64,000 nucleotides of DNA, from positions 248,001-312,000 of the forward strand of contig NZ_LOFH01000001.1 in the NCBI RefSeq assembly GCF_001469215.1. The letters run 5' to 3'. Origin of the DNA: Pseudoalteromonas sp. H105 (GTDB lineage Bacteria; Pseudomonadota; Gammaproteobacteria; Enterobacterales; Alteromonadaceae). The notes beneath the pieces are model-generated. The model was not told the origin of the DNA. It saw only the letters and a program-made list of their open reading frames with translations, and ran no database searches. This document shows, one piece after another, positions 17,060-26,721 of the stretch; position 1 is the stretch's first letter; the number at the start of each line of letters is the position of its first letter. The position numbers were made by a program, and so were the translations under genes.

Positions 17060-18289
17060 TTAAATTTCAGTTAAGCCCCAAATAATTGCCACGATCGTGG
17101 TGAGTGCCATTAAAACAAAATATATTGTACCAACAAACCCATAAGTCAGAAATGCGATTATAAACCCTTGGTTATAAATACGTTTTTGCATTATGAATAA
17201 ATATACAGGTATCCAGAGCAGTAATCCAAAACTAATGAACGCCAATAAACCTGCGATGGTTGAAGCCAGATCACTGCCGATAGCAAGAAGATGATCGTGG
17301 GATACATCAAAGAGATCAATTAACAACAAGCTCATGAAAATGAAACTATGGCTATGCAGAGCTATCGTTAAATGTTCCATATAAAGGCGTTTTGAAAATA
17401 TAAAAACAATTTTAAGCAACAAAGCAAAGAGTGGCAAAAGCACAAACATTAATTGTGGTAGCTTCCCCAGCACTTCATCAATTAAACGATTCGTATCAGA
17501 TGTAAATGTTCTTTTTGCTTTTTCAGTTAATTTAGTTGCGAACTCGCCGAGTTTTTTATTATTTTGTTCTGATATAAAGTCAAAAGATACGTTGATGTTA
17601 TCTTGGTTATTGCTTACGTCACTCGTTGGTTGATTTAATTTAACTCGTTCAAGTTCTAACGTAATCAGTTTTCGTGTTGTTGTAATCAGGTTTGAGTTTT
17701 TTTCAATCGTGCCATCGAGGTTTAACTCTTCTAAGTAGCGATTAAATCGCGTTAATTCAGCGTCAACTTGCGCTATTTCGTCACTGTTTTGTAGTGAATT
17801 CAACGTTAGTTTTTTTTCTTTTAGAGCTTCTATATGTTTGGTTACTTGGCTTATCGCAGCTTTATTACTATTGAGATCAAGCTCTGGTTTGTCTTCTGCC
17901 GCAACCGTCAGCTTTAAAACGAGGAAAAAAACAATACTGATAAATAAGTATAACCTTAGAGGGGGAACATAATGCACTCGTCTACCAGCAAAGTACTCTT
18001 GTGTCAAAAAGCTAGGGCGAAACATTAAAGGCCACACCGTTCGGCTAGCACGGGAGTCAAAGCTAAAAATATCATCCAGAAGATGTAATATAACGACCCA
18101 AAAATATTTTAGAGTCGAATCAAGAGACTGGCCACAGTGGGAGCAAAATTCACCAGATACCGTTTGGTGGCAATTACCACATGTTTTATGAGGCGTTACT
18201 TGAAGTGTTTCGCCTTTACCGATGACAGCTAACTCTTCTTTGTGAGGTGAAGGAGCATTAGGTTTTACAAGTTGACTCTCTAGCGACAT
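17060..18289 (-). CDS. DUF3667-like membrane protein with zinc ribbon
   Basis: About 409 residues. An N-terminal zinc ribbon (CGNCHQTVSGEFCSHCGQ) is followed by the DUF3667-type segment FDSRASRTVWPLMFRPSFLT and RRVHYVPPLRLYLFIS leading into the first membrane helix. Next comes a charged coiled-coil region of about 130 residues, presumably outside the membrane, then four more hydrophobic helices to the end. Function is unknown for the family. The ATG at 18289 is used; an in-frame GTG at 18328 preceded by AAGGTG is also possible. Confidence 0.75.
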   Translation of the reverse strand: MSLESQLVKPNAPSPHKEELAVIGKGETLQVTPHKTCGNCHQTVSGEFCSHCGQSLDSTLKYFWVVILHLLDDIFSFDSRASRTVWPLMFRPSFLTQEYFAGRRVHYVPPLRLYLFISIVFFLVLKLTVAAEDKPELDLNSNKAAISQVTKHIEALKEKKLTLNSLQNSDEIAQVDAELTRFNRYLEELNLDGTIEKNSNLITTTRKLITLELERVKLNQPTSDVSNNQDNINVSFDFISEQNNKKLGEFATKLTEKAKRTFTSDTNRLIDEVLGKLPQLMFVLLPLFALLLKIVFIFSKRLYMEHLTIALHSHSFIFMSLLLIDLFDVSHDHLLAIGSDLASTIAGLLAFISFGLLLWIPVYLFIMQKRIYNQGFIIAFLTYGFVGTIYFVLMALTTIVAIIWGLTEI

Positions 18290-18501
18290 AAGAACACGAT
18301 TGATTGAAATTCCATTTAACGAATACACAAAATAATAACACCTTGTTACACTAAAACCACAAGTGTTTTATAAAAAGTTAATTTTAAAGATGATGGCAGC
18401 TTAAGGATCTGCTAAATTCAATAATGACAACGAGGTATTGCAATGTTGTTAGTCATGGTGATGAACCACTGTGACCACCTAGCCAAAACAGGAGAATTAT
18501 A

Positions 18502-19053
18502 ATGGCGTTTGAAGTTAAGTTTGAATTATCAGATACTGATTTAGAGCATTTTCGCGATGTAATGCGTAAAGCACAGCAAGGAGCGAAGTCACTCAGTGAG
18601 CAGGTAATAATTAATAATGCTAAAAAAATCAGCTCAAATATTAAAGAAAATGTGCCTGAGTTTGTACGTCTTCGTATTCAAAAGTTAGAAACGTTTGTAG
18701 CCATGATTGAAGACAGTGAATGGCAAATCCCTGAAGAGGAGCGTGTAGAGATATTAAGTGCATTGGCTTATTTTAGTGATCCAGAAGATTTAGTGCCGGA
18801 TCACATACCTGTACTAGGCTTTTTAGATGATGCAATCATGATTGAGCTAGTTGCTGGCGAGTTTAATGATGATGTTGAAGCATTTGAGGAATTTTGTGCT
18901 TATCGTAACCGTGAAGAATCACGTGATAGCGATGTTGCTATTACACGCGATGAGTGGTTAGCCGCAAAACGCCGCGAACTTCATAGCCGTATGCGCAGCC
19001 GTCGTAATGAACGCCGCAGTGCTGGTCGGTCATCATTCCGTTCAGTATTTTAA
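18502..19053 (+). CDS. YkvA-type protein with DUF1232 domain
   Basis: A 183-residue protein with the DUF1232 motif at residues about 85-120 (ILSALAYFSDPEDLVPDHIPVLGFLDDA). The ends are different in character: a charged helical N-terminus and a very basic C-terminus rich in Arg (SRMRSRRNERRSAGRSS), which could bind nucleic acid or membrane surface. AGGAG lies seven bases before the ATG. Function of DUF1232 is not settled. Confidence 0.8.
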   Translation: MAFEVKFELSDTDLEHFRDVMRKAQQGAKSLSEQVIINNAKKISSNIKENVPEFVRLRIQKLETFVAMIEDSEWQIPEEERVEILSALAYFSDPEDLVPDHIPVLGFLDDAIMIELVAGEFNDDVEAFEEFCAYRNREESRDSDVAITRDEWLAAKRRELHSRMRSRRNERRSAGRSSFRSVF

Positions 19054-19085
19054 GCTAAGTTAGACTGTATCTAAAAACTTACTAA

Positions 19086-19123
19086 ACTCCATTTTTATAA
19101 CCGTTTGGTATTAAAGATGGAGT
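19086..19123. terminator. Long imperfect hairpin after the DUF1232 gene
   Basis: A stem of about 17 bp with two mismatches: ACTCCATTTTTATAACC pairs with GGTATTAAAGATGGAGT around a 4-base loop. It lies between convergent genes and is followed on the plus strand by ATTTAGCTTTTTA. Confidence 0.55.
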
Positions 19124-19175
19124 ATTTAGCTTTTTACGCTTATTTTAATCAAAAATAACGTTATAATTCTTATGC

Positions 19176-19871
19176 TTACCCAATATCTATTGCGTACATA
19201 TCTAATAGTGTTTGCATTTGGGTGTGTTCTTTTTCTGCAAACTCAATGCCTACATTTAACCTATTACCTTGCATTTGGTTATTTCGAATATGCGCACTAA
19301 TGATTACGGCTGAGTTATCGATAGGCGACAGTAAATGCACAAACACTTGTCGCTTTTTTAGGGCTAAGAACCCAGAGCTTACATGGACAGTAAAACGACA
19401 ACCTGTAACAGATATATCAATGATGATTCCTTGAAGTAAGTTATCGTTATCAAAGCTCTGATCTTTACTAATACTTATTTTGGCTGGGATATGTGTTTTT
19501 AGCCTATCAACTTTTCTTAATTGACGACTTTCAATTTGTTTCGGATAAGCAAAGTAGATCAATTTTTCTGGTCTGAATGCGATAGCTAATATGGTGGTTG
19601 CAAAGCCCACACATTCCCCTCGCTCTCCTTCAATAATATAGCGTATAACAGCGCCATTCCCTTCTTTTAGAATGTCACTGTACTCGTTAACTTTGGCTTG
19701 TTTTGGGTACTTTAAAATTAAATACTTGCCAGCTTCATAGCCAACCAAGTTCAGCTTAAATCGCATTGATAAAGGGTTAGTAAATTGCACGTCTATTAAT
19801 TTACCCGGCAATAAATCTAAAAAAAATGTAGGTTTATTAAGTTTGGAAGGAGAAGTTTGCAGTGTGTCCAT
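19176..19871 (-). CDS. PilZ domain protein, YcgR-like
   Basis: A 231-residue probable cyclic-di-GMP receptor. The C-terminal PilZ domain has both binding motifs: RKVDR (RxxxR) around residue 126 and DISVTG (DxSxxG) around residue 154. The N-terminal half resembles the PilZN/YcgR_2 domain of flagellar brake proteins (LIDVQFTNPLSMRFKLNLVGYEAGKYLILKYP). Cytoplasmic, single gene. It could slow motility or alter surface behaviour when c-di-GMP is high; the partner is unknown. Confidence 0.85.
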   Translation of the reverse strand: MDTLQTSPSKLNKPTFFLDLLPGKLIDVQFTNPLSMRFKLNLVGYEAGKYLILKYPKQAKVNEYSDILKEGNGAVIRYIIEGERGECVGFATTILAIAFRPEKLIYFAYPKQIESRQLRKVDRLKTHIPAKISISKDQSFDNDNLLQGIIIDISVTGCRFTVHVSSGFLALKKRQVFVHLLSPIDNSAVIISAHIRNNQMQGNRLNVGIEFAEKEHTQMQTLLDMYAIDIG

Positions 19872-20046
19872 AATGTAATTTTTATTATTTTGTTTCCAAT
19901 AAGTATTATTTATATCTGGTTAAAAATCACTACTACAAACGGCTGGAATTCATTATTAGGTATCACGATTCATCATTTGTTACAAAGTTGGGTGAACGCA
20001 AAGTAGTCTTTTTTGTCTATAAAGAAACTTTACAGAGGTCCTAGAA

Positions 20047-20694
20047 ATGAAATTGCTTAATAAAATATGGAAAAACAATCGCTCACTTATCGTGTTTATT
20101 TGTCTTATGAGTGTTTTTAGAAGTGCCATTGCTGACTGGTACGAAGTACCGACGGGTTCAATGCAGCCAACGATTGTTGAAGGCGATCGCATATTCACCA
20201 ATAAAATGGCTTATGACTTAAAAGTGCCTTTCACTAAGATACCGCTCATTAAAATCTCGCAACCTAATAGGGGAGATATTATTGTTTTCGATTCAATAGC
20301 GGCAAATAATCGATTGATCAAGCGGGTTGTAGGCATTCCAGGAGACAATGTTGAGTTTAATAATAATGTATTGATAATTAATGGGCTGCAACTAACTTAC
20401 AGTCCACTCGATGAGTCTCTTAAAAATGCTAATAAAATAGAAGACTTACTTGGTGTAAAGCATCAAATTAGAGTCTCAAAGCGCCCGTCACCAATTCAAT
20501 CATTTGATGCTATTACAATTCCTGATGGCTACTACCTTGCGATGGGTGATAATAGAGATAACAGTGCAGACTCTCGCACCATAGGGTTTGTTCCACATGA
20601 AGAGCTATTAGGGAAAGCAACGAGAGTCATTATGTCGTTAGATTATGATGATTATTATTTACCTCGTAAAAACCGCTATTTCACTAAGCTGTAG
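20047..20694 (+). CDS. Signal peptidase I (S26A), short form
   Basis: A 215-residue inner-membrane protease with one N-terminal membrane helix. The catalytic Ser38 is in VPTGSMQPT and the general-base Lys92 in NRLIKRVVGIPGD; the conserved MGDNRDNSADSR follows. This is much shorter than E. coli LepB (324 residues), so it is probably an additional signal peptidase alongside a housekeeping LepB elsewhere. No obvious client gene is next to it. Confidence 0.88.
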   Translation: MKLLNKIWKNNRSLIVFICLMSVFRSAIADWYEVPTGSMQPTIVEGDRIFTNKMAYDLKVPFTKIPLIKISQPNRGDIIVFDSIAANNRLIKRVVGIPGDNVEFNNNVLIINGLQLTYSPLDESLKNANKIEDLLGVKHQIRVSKRPSPIQSFDAITIPDGYYLAMGDNRDNSADSRTIGFVPHEELLGKATRVIMSLDYDDYYLPRKNRYFTKL

Positions 20695-20708
20695 TAGCGG
20701 TATACGTC

Positions 20709-20999
20709 TTATTGTTCATCTATACAACATTCGTCTTGGAGAAAAGCAATCACTGAGAGTAGTTTGTCGTATTCAACGACGCAATAAAGAACACGTCCTT
20801 CACGACGTTGGCTAATTAACCCTGCAGATGCCAAGCTAGAGATGTGATGTGAAAGTGTCGAGCCTGGTATCTGCAACTCTTCTTGCACTTCTCCTACGGC
20901 AATACCTTGCTTGCCTGATTTTACTAAGCGCTTAAATATTGCTAAACGAGTTGGGTGGCCTAATTCTTTAAGGGCTTTGGCAATAATCGCTATATCCAT
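20709..20999 (-). CDS. ArsR-family repressor
   Basis: A 96-residue winged-helix repressor (HPTRLAIFKRLVKSGKQGIA; recognition helix GSTLSHHISSLASAG). The classical arsenic motif ELCVCDL in the recognition helix is missing. Its only cysteines are Cys73 and the C-terminal pair Cys91-Cys92. C-terminal thiolate sites are known in the Acidithiobacillus ArsR and the methylarsenite-selective Shewanella ArsR, so it may sense trivalent (organo)arsenicals this way. It is divergent from an ArsP-like permease, with two operator-like repeats between them. Confidence 0.88.
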   Translation of the reverse strand: MDIAIIAKALKELGHPTRLAIFKRLVKSGKQGIAVGEVQEELQIPGSTLSHHISSLASAGLISQRREGRVLYCVVEYDKLLSVIAFLQDECCIDEQ

Positions 21000-21032
21000 A
21001 ATATTCTCTCAAAATCGATACTTTATCTATAG

Positions 21033-21050
21033 TTCGATATTACTAGAAAT
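21033..21050 (+). promoter_or_regulatory. Operator-like repeat, copy 1
   Basis: TTCGATATTACTAGAAAT matches copy 2 at 21081-21098 in 15 of 18 positions. It lies three bases upstream of the -35 box of the permease promoter and close to the divergent arsR start. It is a probable ArsR binding site. Confidence 0.7.
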
Positions 21051-21053
21051 ATA

Positions 21054-21081
21054 TTGACATGCCTATACCTTTCTATATAAT
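21054..21081 (+). promoter_or_regulatory. Consensus sigma-70 promoter for the ArsP-like permease
   Basis: A perfect TTGACA (21054-21059), a 16-base spacer and a perfect TATAAT (21076-21081). It lies 39 bp upstream of the permease ORF and is bracketed by the two operator-like repeats, as expected for a strong promoter held off by a repressor. Confidence 0.8.
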
Positions 21082-21098
21082 TCGATAAATCTAGAAAT
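21081..21098 (+). promoter_or_regulatory. Operator-like repeat, copy 2
   Basis: TTCGATAAATCTAGAAAT begins on the last base of the -10 box and covers the expected transcription start. Same orientation as copy 1, 48 bp apart start to start. A repressor here would block initiation. Confidence 0.7.
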
Positions 21099-21125
21099 GA
21101 CGAATTTATAATGTAGGTAATGTTT

Positions 21126-22040
21126 ATGACTATCACAGAACAAATGGTATTTGATACCTTGAATATGTTTGCTTTTTTAGCAGTTGAATTAACGCTTCTT
21201 TTTTTACTTATTAGTTACCTTGTCGGTGTACTCCAAGAGTATATTCCGCCTAGTAAGATTCAAAGTATTTTAAGTAGTAAGAATGGTAAAGGTTATATTG
21301 TGGCTGGGTTTTTAGGTGCAATTACTCCCTTTTGTTCCTGTTCAACTATTCCATTTTTAAAAGGTTTACTGAGGGCTAAAGCCGGTTTTGGAACTATGAT
21401 GGTGTTCTTATTTGCAAGCCCACTACTTAACCCAATTATCATAGGTTTATTCGCCGTAACTTTTGGTTTTAAAATCACTGCTTTTTATTTCACCATGGCA
21501 ATGGGGGTTTCAATTGCTGCGGGTTATTTACTCGAAAAATTTGGTTTTGAAAAATTTGTTAAACCAGAAGCATATATAGTCCATGAGACTAAAGGTTGTG
21601 CAAGTGGGTATAATCAAAATACTCAGGCAGTCAGTAAATGGATTAAACTATGTCACAGCACATGGTCTGATTTTAAAAAGGTACTACCATACCTGATTGG
21701 AGGTATTGCGCTAGGCTCAATGATTTATGGTTTTATGCCAACAGAATTCGTAGCCAGTGTGGCGAGTGAAAGTAACCCATTTGCTATTCCAGTTGCTGCA
21801 GTTATTGGGGTTCCGCTTTATATTCGAGCAGAAGCCGTTATACCATTAAGTGCGGCACTAGCAGCTAAAGGTATGGGCCTTGGGGCTGTGATGGCACTAA
21901 TTATTGGCAGCGCAGGTGCGAGCCTAACAGAAGTTGTACTACTTAAATCAATATTTAAAAACCCAATGATAATTGCGTTTTTAACCGTCATATTTTCGAT
22001 GGCAGTCGGTGCTGGTTTTCTATATTCATTTATATTTTAG
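21126..22040 (+). CDS. ArsP-type permease (COG0701/DUF318), probable organoarsenical or metal efflux
   Basis: A 304-residue inner-membrane protein with about eight hydrophobic helices. The signature ITPFCSCSTIPFLKGLLRA is the cysteine motif of the COG0701 permeases that include ArsP, which exports trivalent methylated arsenicals, and the Shewanella SO_0444 group. The second half repeats the theme (VPLYIRAEAVIPLSAALAAKGMGLG). Start at ATG 21126 has TAGG about eight bases upstream; the ORF also has ATG 21120, too close to that site. It is driven by a consensus promoter and is divergent from arsR. No arsB, arsC (detoxifying) or arsI is adjacent. Confidence 0.82.
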   Translation: MTITEQMVFDTLNMFAFLAVELTLLFLLISYLVGVLQEYIPPSKIQSILSSKNGKGYIVAGFLGAITPFCSCSTIPFLKGLLRAKAGFGTMMVFLFASPLLNPIIIGLFAVTFGFKITAFYFTMAMGVSIAAGYLLEKFGFEKFVKPEAYIVHETKGCASGYNQNTQAVSKWIKLCHSTWSDFKKVLPYLIGGIALGSMIYGFMPTEFVASVASESNPFAIPVAAVIGVPLYIRAEAVIPLSAALAAKGMGLGAVMALIIGSAGASLTEVVLLKSIFKNPMIIAFLTVIFSMAVGAGFLYSFIF

Positions 22041-22141
22041 GCGAATTAAAAGCAGGTGTTGAGTAATGATACGTTTTAGTTGATATATTAACGTGTGATT
22101 GCTCAACATAGACAATGTATATGAGTAATAAACAAGGATAT

Positions 22142-22318
22142 TTAAGGACTATTTTGTTCTAACGCTTCTATTTCTTTTAAAATTTGCTCGGCTTCATGGG
22201 TCAGCATAGAGTAGCTTTTTATATCGCCATTGCGTTGGGCGTGCATTGCTTGCTCTAATTTTGCACTGTAGTCTTTATTTAGTTTCTTCAAAGGGTCTTT
22301 CTTGAAAATCGAGAACAT
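22142..22318 (-). CDS. DUF6435 family small protein, 58 aa
   Basis: A 58-residue helical protein starting ATG 22318, stop TAA 22142. It begins MFSIFKKDPLKKLNKDYSAK and continues with a charged amphipathic stretch (AMHAQRNGDIKSYSMLTHEA). I recognise it as the small DUF6435 family common in Vibrio, Shewanella and Pseudoalteromonas. The basic N-terminus and amphipathic helix suggest contact with membrane or nucleic acid, but function is unknown. Purine-rich CTAAGGAATAAGC precedes the start, a good ribosome site. Confidence 0.75.
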   Translation of the reverse strand: MFSIFKKDPLKKLNKDYSAKLEQAMHAQRNGDIKSYSMLTHEAEQILKEIEALEQNSP

Positions 22319-22462
22319 GCTTATTCCTTAGAGGGTAGGTAATACGTCTAGATGGCTGTATTTAAACGTCAATTTTGTATTTTAACTATAAGATAATACG
22401 TTTGATTAATTGAATTCGATTAGTTTTCAAATAATAAATTGTTAATGGTAAACGAGTAACAA

Positions 22463-22488
22463 AAAAGCCGCTGATTTCAGCGGCTTTT
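22463..22488. terminator. Bidirectional terminator
   Basis: AAAAGCCGCTGA, loop TT, TCAGCGGCTTTT: a 12-bp perfect stem with T-runs on both strands. It ends the metG transcript (minus strand). Confidence 0.85.
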
Positions 22489-22507
22489 GATTTTAAAGTG
22501 GGCTTGG

Positions 22508-24529
22508 TTACATCACACGCATACCAGGCTCTGAGCCGTCATCAGGGTTAAGAATATAGATTTCTTTTCCACCAGGGCCTGCTGCTAAAACCATGCCTTC
22601 TGACATACCAAAACGCATCTTGCGTGGTTTAAGGTTGGCAACCATCACAGTAAGTTTACCTTCGATATCCTCAGGGGCATAAGCCGATTTAATACCAGCA
22701 AATACTTGGCGAGTTTCGCCGCCCAGATCCAGGGTTAGTTTAAGTAGTTTATCAGCACCTTTAACGTGTTCTGCTTTGGCAATTTTAGCGACACGCAGGT
22801 CTACTTTGGCAAAATCATCGAATTCGATTTCATCGGCAATTGGTTCTTTTGCTAGTGGGCTATTAGGGTCAATTGTAACCTTTGGCTCTAGGCTTTCTTT
22901 TGATTCTTCGACCATTTTATTTACTTTATCCATTTCTACACGTTGCATTAGTGGCTTGAACTTATTGATAGGGTGACTAACTAGTGCTTTCTGAACACCG
23001 CCCCACGCTAGATCATCATTTAAAAACGCTTCTACGTTTTCAGCCATTTCTGGTAATACAGGTTTTAAGTAAGTAATTAGTACACGGAACAAATTAAGGC
23101 CAAGGGAGCACACGTCATGTGCTTCTTGCTGTTTTGTTTCGTCTTTAATTAATACCCAGGGAGCAGCGCCATCAATAAATTGGTTTGCTTTGTCGGCAAG
23201 GGCCATAATTTCACGAATTGCGCGGCTGTATTCACGGTTTTCATAATGGGCAGTGATACTAGGCGCGGCTGCTTGGAACTCAGCTAAAAGCTCTGGCTGC
23301 ATGATAGTACTGCTTAATTTGCCATCAAACTTTTTAGTAATAAAGCCAGCGCAACGGCTTGCTATGTTTACTACTTTACCAACCAGATCAGAGTTAACTC
23401 GTTGAGCAAAATCTTCTAGGTTTAAATCAAGGTCAATAATGCCGCTGTTTAATTTAGCTGCGTAGTAATAACGCAGATATTCTGGGTTTAGGTTGTCTAA
23501 ATACGTACGTGCTTTAATAAACGTACCTTTAGATTTAGACATTTTTTCGCCGTTTACCGTTACAAAGCCGTGAGCAAAAACGTTTGTTGGCTTTCTAAAG
23601 TTCGCGCCTTCAAGCATAGCAGGCCAAAATAAGCTATGAAAATAGATGATGTCTTTACCAATGAAATGATAAAGCTCAGCATCTGAACTTTCAGCCCAAA
23701 ACGCATCAAAGTCAATGCCTTTTGCATCGCATAAGTTTTTAAAGCTGGCCATATAACCAATTGGTGCATCTAGCCATACGTAAAAGTATTTACCCGGCGC
23801 GTTTGGAATTTCAAAACCAAAGTAAGGGGCATCGCGGCTTATATCCCACTGTTGTAAGCCATCGGTAAACCATTCATCCAGTTTGTTAGCCATTTCTTGT
23901 TGAATAGTGCCTGAGTGTAGCCACTCTTTTAACATGCCTTCAAATGCTGGTAAGTCAAAAAAGTAATGCTCAGAGTCTTTGAGTATTGGCTCTGCACCAG
24001 ACATTACTGAGCGCGGGTTAATTAGCTCCGTTGGGCTATACGTTGCACCACATGCATCACAGCTGTCGCCGTTCTGATCTTCAGATTTACACGTAGGGCA
24101 CGTACCGGTGACAAAACGATCCGGTAAGAAAATGCCTTTTTCAGGGTCGAACAACTGTGAGATAGTGTGTTTTTTTATGTGCCCAGCCGCATTTAAGCGA
24201 TTGTAGATTAATTCACTGAATTCTTTGTTTTCTTGGCTGTGAGTACTGTGGTAGTTATCAAATTTGATATTAAAATCAGCAAAGTCACGTTGACGTTCAA
24301 TACTGACGTTTTTTACCATTTCTTCAGGCGTGATCCCTTGCTTTTGCGCATTGAGCATAATTGGCGTGCCGTGAGCATCATCGGCGCAAACGTAATATGT
24401 TTCGTGGCCTTGTAGTTTTTGAAAACGTGACCAAATATCAGTTTGAATGTATTCCAATAAATGACCTAAATGAGTTGGGCCATTGGCATAAGGTAATGCG
24501 CTGGTAATAAGAATCTTTCGCTGTGCCAT
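22508..24529 (-). CDS. metG: Methionyl-tRNA synthetase
   Basis: A 673-residue class I synthetase charging tRNA-Met. The nucleotide-binding HIGH motif is in [12 protein letters not shown], the zinc knuckle is [18 protein letters not shown], and the second catalytic motif reads GEKMSKSKG. The C-terminal EMAP-II-like tRNA-binding/dimerisation domain is present ([19 protein letters not shown]...). Length is as in E. coli (677). The second in-frame ATG at 24529 is chosen because GGAATG lies at proper distance. Divergent from apbC, as in E. coli and Vibrio. Confidence 0.97.
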   Translation of the reverse strand: MAQRKILITSALPYANGPTHLGHLLEYIQTDIWSRFQKLQGHETYYVCADDAHGTPIMLNAQKQGITPEEMVKNVSIERQRDFADFNIKFDNYHSTHSQENKEFSELIYNRLNAAGHIKKHTISQLFDPEKGIFLPDRFVTGTCPTCKSEDQNGDSCDACGATYSPTELINPRSVMSGAEPILKDSEHYFFDLPAFEGMLKEWLHSGTIQQEMANKLDEWFTDGLQQWDISRDAPYFGFEIPNAPGKYFYVWLDAPIGYMASFKNLCDAKGIDFDAFWAESSDAELYHFIGKDIIYFHSLFWPAMLEGANFRKPTNVFAHGFVTVNGEKMSKSKGTFIKARTYLDNLNPEYLRYYYAAKLNSGIIDLDLNLEDFAQRVNSDLVGKVVNIASRCAGFITKKFDGKLSSTIMQPELLAEFQAAAPSITAHYENREYSRAIREIMALADKANQFIDGAAPWVLIKDETKQQEAHDVCSLGLNLFRVLITYLKPVLPEMAENVEAFLNDDLAWGGVQKALVSHPINKFKPLMQRVEMDKVNKMVEESKESLEPKVTIDPNSPLAKEPIADEIEFDDFAKVDLRVAKIAKAEHVKGADKLLKLTLDLGGETRQVFAGIKSAYAPEDIEGKLTVMVANLKPRKMRFGMSEGMVLAAGPGGKEIYILNPDDGSEPGMRVM

Positions 24530-24705
24530 AATCATTCCGAATTGACGGTTCCGGCTAAGGAACGGATGAAAATCATAATTTTATCAGCAAACCGATTACA
24601 AAGTAGTAGCTGGCAGGCTGATTTTCATTAATTGACTGGTGTTAATGCCGTGAATGTTACATAATTCCGAGGCAATTTTCATCAAAGAAACGCTATTTTA
24701 TTGCT

Positions 24706-25785
24706 ATGTTTGGACTCTCGAAATTATTCTCTTCTAAATCGGTGCAAAAACAACCGATAATTGCCGCTTTAGCCGCTTATCGAAGTGCTGCATTTGCAGT
24801 TGGTATCGATGAGGTGTGCATTGAAAATATCCAAGCTAATGGTGACAACCCCTTATTAATCGAACTTACGCTACCTTTTGCTGCTTGCTCAGAAATGCCA
24901 GCTGTGGCTGAGTTTGTTAGTGAGCAAATTAAGCAGGCAGTCGACATTCGTGCCACGGTACAGTTACCCGCAGATTATAAATTTAAGAAAATAAAACACA
25001 TTGTATTAATTGCATCTGGTAAAGGCGGAGTGGGTAAATCGACAACCGCCGTTAATTTAGCGGGTGCCTTAATACAAGAAGGTGCAAAAGTAGGTATTTT
25101 AGATGCAGATATCTACGGGCCATCAATTCCTATGTTACTAGGATTGGTGGATGCAAAGCCCACAGCTAAAAATGACAAACAACTTCTCCCATTTGATGCA
25201 AAAGGTTTAAAAGCACAGTCTATTGGTTTTTTAGTGCCCAGTGATGATGCCACAGTATGGCGTGGTCCTATGGCGTCCGGTGCATTAACTCAGTTATTAA
25301 ATGAAACTGCTTGGGGAGAACTTGATTATTTAATTGTTGATATGCCACCGGGTACTGGTGACATTCAATTAACCATGAGCCAAAAAGTGCCTTCAAGTGG
25401 CACCGTTATTGTGACGACTCCACAAGATTTAGCACTGGCTGATGCGCAAAAAGGCATTGCTATGTTTAACAAAGTTAATGTACCCGTACTTGGCCTAATA
25501 GAAAATATGAGCCACTTTCTGTGTACTCATTGTGGTGAGCCTAATTACGTATTTGGTAAAGACGGAGCAATTAAGTTAGCCCAACGACATGGTGTACCCA
25601 TACTTTCGCACATACCTCTAGCAATAGACATAAGAGAATATTCAGAACAAGGTAAGCTAATAGCCAGCGATCATGCGGCCGCTATAAGCCGAACTTATGC
25701 CAGTGCAGCACGTTTAATTGCTAGCCAGCTTTATTATCAACAACCCCATCACAATCCGTTAGAGATTGTGATTACGGATGATTAA
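24706..25785 (+). CDS. apbC: Iron-sulfur cluster carrier ApbC (Mrp)
   Basis: A 359-residue P-loop ATPase that carries Fe-S clusters to target proteins. An N-terminal MIP18/DUF59-like domain (residues 15-95) precedes the deviant Walker [11 protein letters not shown] near residue 106. The cluster-binding CxxC pair is in LCTHCGEP near residue 268. [14 protein letters not shown] is a family hallmark. Two bases separate it from dcd, so the pair is probably an operon. Confidence 0.95.
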   Translation: MFGLSKLFSSKSVQKQPIIAALAAYRSAAFAVGIDEVCIENIQANGDNPLLIELTLPFAACSEMPAVAEFVSEQIKQAVDIRATVQLPADYKFKKIKHIVLIASGKGGVGKSTTAVNLAGALIQEGAKVGILDADIYGPSIPMLLGLVDAKPTAKNDKQLLPFDAKGLKAQSIGFLVPSDDATVWRGPMASGALTQLLNETAWGELDYLIVDMPPGTGDIQLTMSQKVPSSGTVIVTTPQDLALADAQKGIAMFNKVNVPVLGLIENMSHFLCTHCGEPNYVFGKDGAIKLAQRHGVPILSHIPLAIDIREYSEQGKLIASDHAAAISRTYASAARLIASQLYYQQPHHNPLEIVITDD

Positions 25786-25787
25786 AA

Positions 25788-26378
25788 ATGAGATTATCAG
25801 ATACCCACATTAAAGAATATATTGAACAGCAACGCATCGTGATTGAACCAAAACCAAGTCATGAAATGATTTCTGGGGTCACAGTTGACTTACGCTTGGG
25901 TAATAAGTTTCGTGTTTTCCAAGATCACACCGCCGCTTATGTTGACTTAAGTGGCCCAAAAGATCAGCTTAATAAAGCGATGGAATCAATAATGAGTGAT
26001 GAAATAGTGCTTGATCAAGAGCAAGCTTTTTTTCTACACCCAGGGGAACTTGCGTTGGCAATGACGTATGAAAAAGTTACGTTACCAGCTGATGTGGTCG
26101 GTTGGCTTGATGGGCGCTCATCATTAGCTCGATTAGGGTTGATGGTGCATGTAACGGCACACCGTATTGATCCAGGTTGGTCAGGTAATATTGTATTAGA
26201 GTTTTATAATTCGGGTAAGTTACCGTTGGCGCTTCGCCCAATGATGAAAATTGGGGCGATGAGCTTTGAAACGATGTCAGGGCCAGCAGCTAACCCTTAT
26301 AACACCCGCAAAGATGCAAAATACAAAGATCAAAATAGCGCAGTTGCAAGCCGTATTAGTGATGATAAGGATGACTAG
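25788..26378 (+). CDS. dcd: dCTP deaminase
   Basis: A 196-residue enzyme making dUTP from dCTP for thymidylate synthesis. Family motifs are plain: [16 protein letters not shown], the active-site region [27 protein letters not shown], and [18 protein letters not shown]. Length equals E. coli Dcd (193). It starts two bases after apbC. Confidence 0.97.
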   Translation: MRLSDTHIKEYIEQQRIVIEPKPSHEMISGVTVDLRLGNKFRVFQDHTAAYVDLSGPKDQLNKAMESIMSDEIVLDQEQAFFLHPGELALAMTYEKVTLPADVVGWLDGRSSLARLGLMVHVTAHRIDPGWSGNIVLEFYNSGKLPLALRPMMKIGAMSFETMSGPAANPYNTRKDAKYKDQNSAVASRISDDKDD

Positions 26379-26591
26379 AGTTTGTTGATCTTTACGGATT
26401 CAAATTCGTTCATACTCGAGGCTGAACCTAAAGGGCTGTGCTAGTATAACATTGATGCTTCGTTATCGTCTGTTGATGGGAAGTCACCACATTACATAGG
26501 TGCTGCTTCACTATTTTAGCAAACAGGCTGTTGTAAATTTAGCCTAGAAAGGGTAACAGCTCCTGCAATTTTTGATAAATATTAAAGTAAT
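26379..26591 (+). ncRNA. Non-coding stretch after dcd, candidate small RNA or long 3' UTR
   Basis: These 213 bases hold no credible ORF and run into a good intrinsic terminator at 26592-26617. Inside is a possible promoter: CTGAAC (26422-26427), 17 bases, TATAAC (26445-26450) with an upstream TG. Transcription from there would make an RNA of about 160 bases. The -35 match is weak (3 of 6), so a processed dcd 3' UTR is equally possible. Confidence 0.3.
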
Positions 26592-26617
26592 AAAGGGCCG
26601 ATAATTGGTCCTTTTTT
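26592..26617 (+). terminator. Intrinsic terminator
   Basis: AAAGGGCC pairs with GGTCCTTT (one G-U pair) around a 7-base loop, followed by three further T residues. It ends dcd or the RNA upstream of it. Confidence 0.75.
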
Positions 26618-26721
26618 AGTTATTGCTGTAATCATTCTCGGTATTTACTGGCATTTATAAATATACCTTCCATACTTTAGTACGTTGATTGGTTTTATAC
26701 GTTCACATACATGGAGTTCAA

